A stretch of DNA of 13,911 bases from Deltaproteobacteria bacterium (lineage in GTDB: Bacteria; Desulfobacterota; Desulfobacteria; Desulfobacterales; C00003060): the NCBI GenBank assembly GCA_003647435.1, contig QMMV01000015.1, positions 1-13,911 of the forward strand. The letters run 5' to 3'. Position numbers and translations under genes: made by a program. This document shows, piece by piece, positions 7,678 to 13,911 of this stretch. Within the stretch, counting starts at the first letter, position 1; each line of letters starts with the position of its first letter. The notes beneath the pieces are model-generated. The model saw nothing but the letters and a program-made list of their open reading frames with translations, made no database searches and was not told where the DNA came from.

Positions 7678-7800
7678 AAAAGCGAGACCCTTGATCTTGT
7701 GATATAACCGGACCCTTCCCCCAACAAATTTGAAAGGTCTCAAAGCTTGCTGCGACCGCCATCATTTACCTTTCCACAACTCATGAATGAGCAAAGTTCC

Positions 7801-7821
7801 ATTCCCTACTCCCTATTCCCC
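7801..7821. repeat. Short tandem repeat, three 7-bp units
   Basis: Three imperfect copies in a row: ATTCCCT, ACTCCCT, ATTCCCC. It lies two bases beyond the stop codon of the 52-codon gene. Its function is unknown; similar low-complexity CCCTAT-type strings turn up as intergenic filler in other genomes (recollection only). Confidence 0.5.
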
Positions 7822-7823
7822 GT

Positions 7824-7982
7824 TCACTTGTCTTCCACTTCCCGCTCATACAGATAATCAAGAAAGGCGCGGATACCACAGTAGTTCAGTAGAACGAAAA
7901 CAAGTCCTAATACCGTATACAATGAACCCATAAAGACAAAGTGTGCAGCATCATTTACCCATTCAAAACAAAATGGAAACAT
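7824..7982 (-). CDS. Small single-helix membrane protein directly after qrcD
   Basis: This 52-codon minus-strand gene begins 15 bases after the qrcD stop. The ribosome site AAAGGAG (7993-7999) overlaps the qrcD stop codon and stands ten bases from ATG 7982, so translation coupled to qrcD is likely. The protein begins MFPFCFEWVNDAAHFVFMG, has one hydrophobic helix (about 15-39), and ends in a charged amphipathic tail (FLDYLYEREVEDK). E7, D11 and H14 sit just before the helix. The size, one-helix layout and tight coupling suggest a small accessory subunit or assembly factor of the Qrc complex. I do not recognise a named family, and the described D. vulgaris Qrc has only four subunits, so this role is inference. 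Confidence 0.78.
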   Translation of the reverse strand: MFPFCFEWVNDAAHFVFMGSLYTVLGLVFVLLNYCGIRAFLDYLYEREVEDK

Positions 7983-7992
7983 ATAAGCTTTT

Positions 7993-7999
7993 CTCCTTT
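7993..7999 (-). promoter_or_regulatory. Strong ribosome binding site overlapping the qrcD stop
   Basis: AAAGGAG on the minus strand, sharing bases with the qrcD TAA (7998-8000) and ten bases from the ATG of the 52-codon gene. It is as strong as the sites of qrcD and dsrK and is the main evidence that this short frame is a gene. Confidence 0.8.
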
Positions 8000-9230
8000 A
8001 TGCCGGATTCAATTCCCTTTCTTGGGGAAAAATAGGAAGATAACGATATGAAAGTGATATCACCATGGCACCTATCCAAACAGGAAGAAGCGTTGTTGCC
8101 CATTCTTGCCAGTTTGGATGATAACTGGCAAACTTGTCAAAAGGCATCACGGGCACAGCAAGGGTTTGTACCGTCATAATCCAGCGGTTCATGAAAATAC
8201 CCGCACAATTTAAGAAACTCGCAAGTATCAACAAGGCGCTATTAGACCTGCCTTGCTTTGTAATCAGGATGATGGCCGGGATAATACCGAGTATGCCGAC
8301 CTCTGTGATCAGAACCCAGATACCATACGGTTGATTTGCGTAAAAACTCTTGAAGTTAATACCGACCCTGGGGGCCGTCGAGGAGGCCCAATAGATTGTA
8401 TCAATAATCTTTAAAACTATGTACGAAGCCAACAACCAACCAGCGATCTTGGCAAGGGTCTCTTTCACGCTTTTCTTGACAAGCTGTTTTCGGGTAATCT
8501 TTTCTGTGATCCAGGTAATCAGCAACGTAAAACAGGGCCCGCAGGCAATAGCAGACAAGATAAAAAGGAAAAAAGTCCATGGCCACACCAGGAACCCTGA
8601 CCGATACGCAAAAGGCCTGCCGTAAAGCACTCCGGGTACCCCGCCAAGAGACCCCTGGTGAAAAAAGGAAAGAAAGACACCTATTGCAGCAATTGCAGGC
8701 ATGGCCTGGTGAAAACGATGGCTCAAGAAATGGAAAAATCGATACGCATCGATCCGACGGTTTTCCAAGACCAGTGGTACATATTCGATACAAAGAACCA
8801 TAAAGTAACACGTAATACAAAATGCCACCTCAGTGAGCATGGAGTGGACGTTAGCATGCCAAAAAATAAACCACCCTCTCAGGGGCTGCCCTACATCTAT
8901 CCCCAGGATACCCAGGGCTGAGGCATAACAGATAACTCCGATCACTACAGCAAAATTAACAATATTTTTAAGCTCTTCTATCTTTAGGATATATCGCAAA
9001 AAGCCGGTAAAAAACGCCCCTGCACCAAGTGCGATTACACCCAAATCTGCAACAATCCAGAAACCAAACGGAAAATTATCATTTAGATTTGTCTGATTTA
9101 ACGCTTTCCCCCAGCACAACAGGGCAGCGTAGATTCCCCAAAGTGTAGGGATGGTCAAGACTCCTATCCATATGGCGAATTTCTTAAACGAACACCGTTT
9201 GACACCTTCTGGAATCAAGGCGGAATCCAT
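7998..9230 (-). CDS. qrcD: QrcD, NrfD-family membrane subunit of the quinone reductase complex
   Basis: QrcD is the integral membrane quinone-binding subunit of Qrc, the type I cytochrome c3:menaquinone oxidoreductase. The 410 residues hold about ten transmembrane segments. NrfD/PsrC-type landmarks include WHANVHSMLTE (124-134), whose charged and histidine residues are candidates for proton or quinone handling, HQGSLGG (191-197), and NRWIMTVQTLAVP near the C-terminal helices. A good ribosome site (AAAGGAG) precedes ATG 9230. It follows qrcC after 38 bases. The distinction from the related subunits of alternative complex III or polysulfide reductase rests on the four-gene context (multiheme cytochrome, molybdopterin-family protein, ferredoxin, NrfD) and on the sulfate-reducer setting. 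Confidence 0.92.
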   Translation of the reverse strand: MDSALIPEGVKRCSFKKFAIWIGVLTIPTLWGIYAALLCWGKALNQTNLNDNFPFGFWIVADLGVIALGAGAFFTGFLRYILKIEELKNIVNFAVVIGVICYASALGILGIDVGQPLRGWFIFWHANVHSMLTEVAFCITCYFMVLCIEYVPLVLENRRIDAYRFFHFLSHRFHQAMPAIAAIGVFLSFFHQGSLGGVPGVLYGRPFAYRSGFLVWPWTFFLFILSAIACGPCFTLLITWITEKITRKQLVKKSVKETLAKIAGWLLASYIVLKIIDTIYWASSTAPRVGINFKSFYANQPYGIWVLITEVGILGIIPAIILITKQGRSNSALLILASFLNCAGIFMNRWIMTVQTLAVPVMPFDKFASYHPNWQEWATTLLPVWIGAMVISLSYRYLPIFPQERELNPA

Positions 9231-9268
9231 GGCAAATGCTCCTTTCGAGGCGGATGATATTAATTTCC

Positions 9269-10051
9269 TTAGTCTTGTGCTTCCTCTTCCAGGTAATGGT
9301 CAACCCCCCTGCGGACCCACTCCTTTGTTGAAAGATAATACACCTTAGGATTAGTGCCCAGTTTTTCGAGAATCCTGAAGGCATTAGGACTGTTTTTCAG
9401 CTTATAGACTGCATGCTGGGGGTTATTTAGATCCCCGAATGTAATAGCACCGGCAGGGCACGCCTGGGCACAGGCCGTTTGATATTCGTCTTCTCGAATC
9501 TCGCGACGGCCTTCTGCATACGCTTTGTTCTTCGCCCGCTGAAACCGATGATAACAAAAACTGCACTTTTCCACCACGCCGCGCATTCTGGGCGAGACAT
9601 CAGGATTTAGGTATTTTTCCATCCCCTTGGGCCATTTCGGGTCCCACCAGTTAAAATAACGGGCATGATAAGGACATGCAGCCATACAATACCGACATCC
9701 AAAACAGCGCGTGTAAATCTGGCTCACGATCCCGGTTTCATGATCACGATCGGTTGCAGTTGCAGGGCAGACAGCTATACACGGTGCAGGCCGGTGGTGT
9801 CCTGAACCCTCGCAATGCATGCATGGCCTGGGGATATAACAGACTTCCGTGTCAGGGAAAGGGAGGCCATTAGTCATTTTGTAAACTCTCATCCAGGTGA
9901 TGCTCCGCAATTTGTCGGTTTCATCCGCCCGGAATGAGACATTATTCTCTGCCATGCAGGCCACCATGCATGCTCCACACCCGGTGCACTTGTCAAGATC
10001 GATCACCATGCCAAACTTGTAAGTCTTCTGTTCGCTGTGTATATCTTTCAT
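9269..10051 (-). CDS. qrcC: QrcC, periplasmic iron-sulfur subunit
   Basis: QrcC is the ferredoxin-like subunit that wires QrcB and QrcA to the membrane subunit QrcD. Its 260 residues hold four cysteine groups: C22/C25/C28/C32, C77/C80/C91/C95 (with a long insert GSGHHRPAP between the second and third), C116/C119/C122/C126 and C163/C166/C194/C198. There is an extra C71. This fits the four clusters reported for the D. vulgaris protein. No Tat or Sec signal is present, so export would have to depend on a partner; QrcB has a Tat signal. A GGGG site stands close before ATG 10051, and the gene is 69 bases after qrcB. DsrO at 5305 is a paralogue of the same general fold but has its own Tat signal. 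Confidence 0.93.
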   Translation of the reverse strand: MKDIHSEQKTYKFGMVIDLDKCTGCGACMVACMAENNVSFRADETDKLRSITWMRVYKMTNGLPFPDTEVCYIPRPCMHCEGSGHHRPAPCIAVCPATATDRDHETGIVSQIYTRCFGCRYCMAACPYHARYFNWWDPKWPKGMEKYLNPDVSPRMRGVVEKCSFCYHRFQRAKNKAYAEGRREIREDEYQTACAQACPAGAITFGDLNNPQHAVYKLKNSPNAFRILEKLGTNPKVYYLSTKEWVRRGVDHYLEEEAQD

Positions 10052-10120
10052 TATCGCCCCTTAAGTTTCGCAGAGGTTATAACATCTTCAAACAACAGTT
10101 GGCGCAAGCCCCCTAAGCTG

Positions 10121-12424
10121 TTAAACCTTTATTATCCTGGCGCGAGCCCCCCATGTGGCAGACAGGCCTGAGACAGGATCTTCCACGACACCCATCAGTT
10201 TATTGGCATTTACCCCCTTGTGAGCTAAGAATTCGTCATAGGCCGTGTGGCCGAGCCCGCTGGGGATCGCTATCACCTCCGGCATAATCCCTTCAAAGAG
10301 GTGCACCAAAACTTTAGCCCTTGCCTTAGGCGTTTCAAGTATAATGCTGTCGCCTTCCGAAAGACCATAATTTGAAGCCGTTTTTGGATTGATTTCCACA
10401 AAGAGATCGTTCCCCTTTAAAACGGTGTCTGGCAAGGCCTTGGTACAAAACGGTGGGTTACCGATCGCACCATTTGCCAGGCGAATCGATTCTGCAGGGA
10501 TCAGGGTGAGTGGATAATTGGCATGGTCTCCTTCCGGCTCCACGGTTTTGTAGTGGGGAAGACAGCGTATATCCTGAGGCTGACTCGCCCCTTGGCGTTC
10601 AAGGGCTTTGACATAAAATTCGAATTTGCCGGAAGAAGTCTTGAAGGCCTCTTCCCATGCCGGGGGCTTATAGTTAGCTTCCTGCACGAAACCTCTTTTT
10701 TCCAACGTATTCCACTTGTCTCCCATCGTCCATTTCAGCAAGGTTTCATAGTCTTTCCATGGGAATGCCTTTGCGACGGAGCCACCAAGACGTTTAGCAA
10801 TATTGATTATGACGTCCCCGGCATGTCTTGTATCAAATTGAGGCGGCACGACCGGTCTCAAAAGAGCAAGTATCGGTTTTTGCAAACCGATAGGCGTATG
10901 GAAGTCTTCCCACCGCTCGAGACAATGATGATTAGGGAGGATTATATCTGCATGCTGGGCAGTCTCGTCTAAATACGTGGAAAAACTCACCACAAAAGGA
11001 ATACGCTCAAAGGCTTCAGCCACCGCTGTGCTATCAAGCATGGTGTAATAGGGGTTGGCTTCATGGACAAGCAATGCCTGCACCGCACCTGCTTGCTGCT
11101 CATTGATTGCTTGAGGCAATCGCTCCGGAAGATACTTGACGTGCAAATACCTGTCTGTGCCGGCACCATCTAACCGCGGCATACCAAAACCAGACCGGGC
11201 AATCTCATCTTGCTCAACTTCCGGCCAGGTCCTCGTGGAAACTTCAGGCTGTGGACAGATACCTCCTTCCCTATTGATGTTGCCAACCAGCGCATTCAGG
11301 GCATGAACTGCCATGCACTCATAAAGGCTTCCCTGCCTGCTCCCTTTACCCCTGCCCCAGGTGGCCAGCGGCCGCTTGGCTTTTGCAAATTTTCGGGCAA
11401 GGTCAATGATCTTCCTCGGTGGAAGTCCGGTGACCTGAGATACGGCTTCTGGAGCATACTTGGTCAGGACGAGGCGCTTGAAACCTATATGGTTCCCGCC
11501 ACTCGAGTCGGTCCAATCTTCAAAGCCAAATGTGTAATTGTCTATAAATCTATGTTCATATAGTGACTCTTTCACAATGACATGAGCGAGCCCTAAAGCG
11601 AGAGCCGCTTCAGTTCCCGGCCTTACAGGATACCAGTTATCGGCCTTGGCCGCAGTGCGAGAAAGCCGCGGTTCAATCTGAACTACGGTAGCTCTTTCCT
11701 TCAAATTGCGAGTCCGCCATATACTGTGTGCTTTAATAACACGAACAGGAGAGCCCCAGCCTTCTATGAGTCCACTGCCGAAACTCAAGATAAAGCTTGC
11801 ATGTTCTAAGTCATATGCAACCGGGCTGGCAGTTCCGTGCATCAGACCCATGGCAAGCTCCTCGGTGTCCCGACCAGAAGCCATTTGAACAAAATTCGGT
11901 GATCCGTAAGCCTTGAGAAAACGGGCAAAAAGCTGCGAGACCGTTCCGCTATTCGGCCCTGAGATACAGGCTACTTTGTGAGATTCTCCTTTCTGGCGCA
12001 AAGCCCTGAGCTTTTGAACCACCTGAGTTATTGCATCTTCCCACGAGATTTTTTCCCAGATACCTTCTCCCCTCTTCCCCGCACGTCTTAGCGGCGATGG
12101 GATGCGCCAGGGACCATAGAGGAGCTGAAGGCCCGATTCTCCAAGGATACAGATGCTTCCGTTGTTGACAGGGTACCCATGTCTACCCTCAATCTTTGTG
12201 CAGCGATCCCCCACTTTTCGAACCGTAATGCCACAGCCCCCGGGACAGAGGTTGCAGACGGAATTAACAGAACTGACTTCCCCCCGTTCGGGCACCGGTA
12301 CCCAAGACCAGTTTTGCGTCCAGATAGCAATATCGTCTGTCAGCTTCCAGGGGAGCGGAGACAACGTAATACCAGCAGCGGACCCGAGTGAGAACTGGAC
12401 AAAGGTTCTTCTGTCTAATTTCAT
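10121..12424 (-). CDS. qrcB: QrcB, molybdopterin-oxidoreductase-family subunit
   Basis: QrcB belongs to the molybdopterin oxidoreductase (DMSO reductase) family, but the D. vulgaris protein was reported to lack molybdenum. The 767 residues start with a Tat signal (DRRTFVQF, residues 4-11, then a hydrophobic run). An N-terminal [4Fe-4S] motif is intact: C57/C60/C64 (CNLCPGGC) and C92. In the region where family members place a Cys or Sec ligand to the metal (about 178-190) the sequence reads VQMASGRDTEE with no Cys or Sec, in keeping with a structural, non-catalytic role. A typical cofactor-pocket motif RPGTEAAL is kept at 268-275. The molydopterin dinucleotide-binding domain at the C terminus is also present. 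A strong site (AGAGGAAGG) precedes ATG 12424; qrcA ends 39 bases upstream. Confidence 0.93.
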   Translation of the reverse strand: MKLDRRTFVQFSLGSAAGITLSPLPWKLTDDIAIWTQNWSWVPVPERGEVSSVNSVCNLCPGGCGITVRKVGDRCTKIEGRHGYPVNNGSICILGESGLQLLYGPWRIPSPLRRAGKRGEGIWEKISWEDAITQVVQKLRALRQKGESHKVACISGPNSGTVSQLFARFLKAYGSPNFVQMASGRDTEELAMGLMHGTASPVAYDLEHASFILSFGSGLIEGWGSPVRVIKAHSIWRTRNLKERATVVQIEPRLSRTAAKADNWYPVRPGTEAALALGLAHVIVKESLYEHRFIDNYTFGFEDWTDSSGGNHIGFKRLVLTKYAPEAVSQVTGLPPRKIIDLARKFAKAKRPLATWGRGKGSRQGSLYECMAVHALNALVGNINREGGICPQPEVSTRTWPEVEQDEIARSGFGMPRLDGAGTDRYLHVKYLPERLPQAINEQQAGAVQALLVHEANPYYTMLDSTAVAEAFERIPFVVSFSTYLDETAQHADIILPNHHCLERWEDFHTPIGLQKPILALLRPVVPPQFDTRHAGDVIINIAKRLGGSVAKAFPWKDYETLLKWTMGDKWNTLEKRGFVQEANYKPPAWEEAFKTSSGKFEFYVKALERQGASQPQDIRCLPHYKTVEPEGDHANYPLTLIPAESIRLANGAIGNPPFCTKALPDTVLKGNDLFVEINPKTASNYGLSEGDSIILETPKARAKVLVHLFEGIMPEVIAIPSGLGHTAYDEFLAHKGVNANKLMGVVEDPVSGLSATWGARARIIKV

Positions 12425-12463
12425 AAGCCTTCCTCTAAATATAAATAAGTGAACTCGCTTGCT

Positions 12464-13180
12464 CTATTTGTGGCATACAAAACAGTCGTTCCTGGCGCCG
12501 CTTTTTTTATGGCAATCTGCGCAGTCGTCCATCTTCATACGGTCCCAGGAGTTTGTTTTTATACCCGAGATCCTCCAGCCCCAGATATCGCGACTATAAC
12601 CTGTAATCCGATTTTGCTGATAGCGTTTTACGTGAATCGATTCACCCACCGGCCCGTGGCATGTAACGCATTCCAGCTTGGCCATCTTTATATGTGCTGC
12701 ATGAGAAAAATATACGCAATTAGGCTGTCGGGCATAAATATGCCAGGGAATTTCTTTGCCTGGCAGAATGTATTCTTCGACAAGTTTAGCCTCTTCCGGA
12801 TGAATTCCGATGCGTTCTTCGTGGCATTCGGCGCACTTTTCCGCTCCCGGAACGCCAGAAAAGGTTCCATCTTCACCAAAAAAATGGCAGCTCTCGCAAC
12901 CTTCCTCCACTGCTTCAACATGGATCTTATGGCTAAAATCGATGGGCTGGTCTTTCTCGGAATAGAGTAACCGGGGAAAGATGACCCACCCGATAAACAA
13001 ATTTACAACGAAACCCGCACCAAACACCAAGAGGGGTAAAACCAGAAACTTCAGCAACTTCGCTCTTGATAGTGTAGAAGTCGGCTTGATCTCGGCGCGG
13101 CCTGCTGCTTGTTCGCCGCCTTCCTTTCCCTGCTCTGCTTGCCCTGATACGGCTTGTTCTTTTTCCTCCGTTGCGCTCAT
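12464..13180 (-). CDS. qrcA: QrcA, membrane-anchored multiheme cytochrome c
   Basis: QrcA accepts electrons from periplasmic type I cytochrome c3. The 238 residues comprise a charged E/Q/G-rich cytoplasmic N terminus (1-38), one transmembrane anchor (about 42-68), and a periplasmic heme domain. Five canonical CxxCH motifs are visible at 95-99, 116-120, 171-175, 220-224 and 233-237. D. vulgaris QrcA was described as a hexaheme protein, so this one has one fewer recognisable site; C155 (PNCVYFSH) is an unpaired cysteine where an irregular site might be. Histidines such as H84, H87, H160 and H163 are likely distal ligands. ATG 13180 has a GGAG site eight bases upstream. It is the first gene of the qrc operon, 39 bases before qrcB. 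Confidence 0.92.
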   Translation of the reverse strand: MSATEEKEQAVSGQAEQGKEGGEQAAGRAEIKPTSTLSRAKLLKFLVLPLLVFGAGFVVNLFIGWVIFPRLLYSEKDQPIDFSHKIHVEAVEEGCESCHFFGEDGTFSGVPGAEKCAECHEERIGIHPEEAKLVEEYILPGKEIPWHIYARQPNCVYFSHAAHIKMAKLECVTCHGPVGESIHVKRYQQNRITGYSRDIWGWRISGIKTNSWDRMKMDDCADCHKKSGARNDCFVCHK

Positions 13181-13246
13181 GTGGACTCCAAATCATTGGG
13201 TTTTCGGACAAAAAGGACACATCCCGACCGCAAAATCATATCGCTC

Positions 13247-13275
13247 CATCTACCCCGAAGTTTTGATTTTGTCAA
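13247..13275 (-). promoter_or_regulatory. Candidate promoter of the qrc operon
   Basis: On the minus strand a perfect TTGACA (13275-13270) is followed after 17 bases by TAGATG (13252-13247), a weak -10 box. A better -10 sequence, TATGAT (13240-13235), is present but too far from this -35. A start near 13240 would leave about 60 untranslated bases before qrcA. As with the dsr promoter candidate, a perfect -35 is combined with a poor -10. Confidence 0.4.
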
Positions 13276-13278
13276 GGG

Positions 13279-13312
13279 AAAATGGGAACAAAGCTATAGA
13301 ACAAAATGGGAA
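13279..13312 (-). repeat. Tandem direct repeat upstream of the qrc -35 box
   Basis: The 10-mer TTCCCATTTT occurs twice on the minus strand, at 13312-13303 and 13288-13279, 24 bases start to start. The nearer copy lies three bases before the -35 box. The spacing is close to two or two and a half helical turns, a layout typical of activator sites, but no regulator can be named. Confidence 0.5.
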
Positions 13313-13477
13313 TTCGTAATATCTTCCCTCTTTGGAAGTATCGGCTTGCTTCTTCAAGCAGACTCGGTTGATACGAGGATTCGAGGCAGACTTTAACATT
13401 AGGTAATGAGGCTTCGCCGTTTGACATGGAACCAAAAGATAGGAGCCCCTTTAGCGTGTTTGCCTCTATTTGAAGTG

Positions 13478-13911
13478 TTACGATCCTGGCATTTTTTCAA
13501 GGAGCTCCTTTTTCATTGCATCAAGCTCCTTGAGCTTGACCTGGGCGCCCTTTGTGCCGCCGTTCAGGGCAACTTCCGATAGATAATTTTTCCCCTCTCC
13601 CGTGACAAGCAGGTCAATATGTGCATAAGGGAACCTTCCCCGCTTCAAGACCGCATCGCATAGGTCAAGCTGGGCTTTCGTGGGGGAATATGGCTTGCTT
13701 ATTCCACCCGCAGATAGGTTTTGCCGGAAGTTATCCGGATTTTCGCGAGCATAGGCCTCGCAATAGTCACCTACCATGAGAATGCGTACATCCGTGTAAT
13801 CATTAATATAGGGCTGCAAGACAAAAGGGTATGAAATGCAGTTGGAAGATGCCTGGTTATAGACTGCTTCGACATTTTCCCACAGATGAACGCCGAAGCC
13901 GCATTGCAGGC
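13478..13911 (-). CDS. ATP-grasp (RimK-like) ligase, 3' part only
   Basis: The frame is open to the window edge, so the 5' part is missing; about 144 residues are visible. They show the C-terminal half of an ATP-grasp fold: QPYINDYTDVRILMVGD, a typical ATP-grasp strand pair with the D-[VI]-R block, then YARENPDNFRQNLSAGG, which resembles the loop of RimK-type enzymes. YAHIDLLV and YLSEVALNGG follow, where family members keep acidic and Asn residues for Mg2+. Such enzymes join an amino acid or peptide to a carboxylate with ATP; the substrate here is unknown. A TTG at 13819 is not a real start because the similarity continues upstream of it. The gene ends 298 bases before qrcA in the same orientation, behind which qrc has its own promoter candidate. 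Confidence 0.72.
   Translation of the reverse strand, partial: LQCGFGVHLWENVEAVYNQASSNCISYPFVLQPYINDYTDVRILMVGDYCEAYARENPDNFRQNLSAGGISKPYSPTKAQLDLCDAVLKRGRFPYAHIDLLVTGEGKNYLSEVALNGGTKGAQVKLKELDAMKKELLEKMPGS

Larger units (their letters stand above)
7666..7823 (-). other. Spacer between the two small genes
   Basis: No gene is supported. A 29-codon minus-strand frame (7772 to about 7683) has a possible GGAAAGG site but no recognisable or membrane-like content, so I do not call it. The stretch contains the three-unit tandem repeat at 7801-7821. No clear promoter or terminator is visible, so readthrough from qrcD to the last small gene seems possible. Confidence 0.4.
13181..13477. other. Intergenic region upstream of qrcA
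   Basis: No gene is supported on either strand. It carries the qrc promoter candidate (13247-13275) and the direct repeat (13279-13312). There is no strong intrinsic terminator for the ATP-grasp gene; a weak hairpin around GCTTG-CAAGC (about 13347-13362) has no T-run. A plus-strand TTGACA at 13421-13426 has no -10 partner and no gene after it. Confidence 0.5.

Noticed and set aside
7432..7707. Plus-strand open frame (91 codons) between the operons
   Set aside because: Its start codon lies in the loop of the terminator hairpin, it has no ribosome site, and the opposite strand has a better small gene with a ribosome site and clear membrane segments.
7683..7772. 29-codon minus-strand frame between the two small membrane genes
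   Set aside because: It has a plausible GGAAAGG site but no hydrophobic segment, no recognisable motif, and a length at which chance frames are common.
8401..8820. Minus-strand frame (139 codons) within qrcD in another frame
   Set aside because: It overlaps conserved QrcD helices completely, and its translation looks like an out-of-frame reading.
13421..13449. Plus-strand TTGACA at 13421 as a promoter
   Set aside because: There is no -10 box at normal spacing and no plus-strand gene downstream.
1..13911. CRISPR arrays, tRNA or rRNA genes, insertion sequences, phage genes
   Set aside because: I found no spaced identical repeats, no cloverleaf-forming stretch, no transposase or integrase frame, and the intergenic regions are too short to hide them.

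Overview
The window reads as chromosomal DNA from a dissimilatory sulfate- (or sulfite/thiosulfate-) reducing bacterium of the Desulfobacterota (Deltaproteobacteria in older naming). The reason is the co-occurrence of a complete dsrMKJOP operon and a complete qrcABCD operon. Base composition is roughly balanced and codon use looks uniform, with no sign of phage, plasmid or insertion sequence. The genus cannot be fixed from the sequence.

Layout. (1) At 137-1528 (+) is an RlmD/RumA-type rRNA uracil-C5 methyltransferase followed by its own Rho-independent terminator. (2) From about 1589 a sigma70-like promoter precedes an RsbRD-N-domain gene and then dsrM, dsrK, dsrJ, dsrO and dsrP (1676-7321, +). 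These genes are tightly packed; dsrK/dsrJ and dsrJ/dsrO overlap. (3) A hairpin at 7414-7451 with A- and T-tracts on its two sides can terminate transcription from both directions. (4) Converging on it from the right is a minus-strand operon: qrcA (13180), qrcB, qrcC, qrcD (ends 7998), then two small membrane-protein genes of 52 and 57 codons (7982-7824 and 7665-7492). (5) A promoter candidate with a tandem 10-bp direct repeat sits in front of qrcA. (6) At the right edge, on the minus strand, is the 3' part of an ATP-grasp (RimK-like) ligase gene.

How the parts work together. In the known biology of sulfate reducers, Qrc takes electrons from periplasmic type I cytochrome c3 (fed by hydrogenases and formate dehydrogenases) and reduces menaquinone. 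DsrMKJOP is thought to oxidise menaquinol and pass electrons to the DsrC trisulfide in the cytoplasm. The window therefore encodes both membrane halves of one electron relay, in two convergent operons meeting at a shared terminator.

Most worth a second look: the two small membrane proteins at the end of the qrc operon, the dsrMKJOP-qrc adjacency, the RsbRD-N gene as first gene of the dsr operon, the CX4CH first heme motif of DsrJ, the five rather than six canonical heme motifs in QrcA, and the direct repeats before the qrc promoter.
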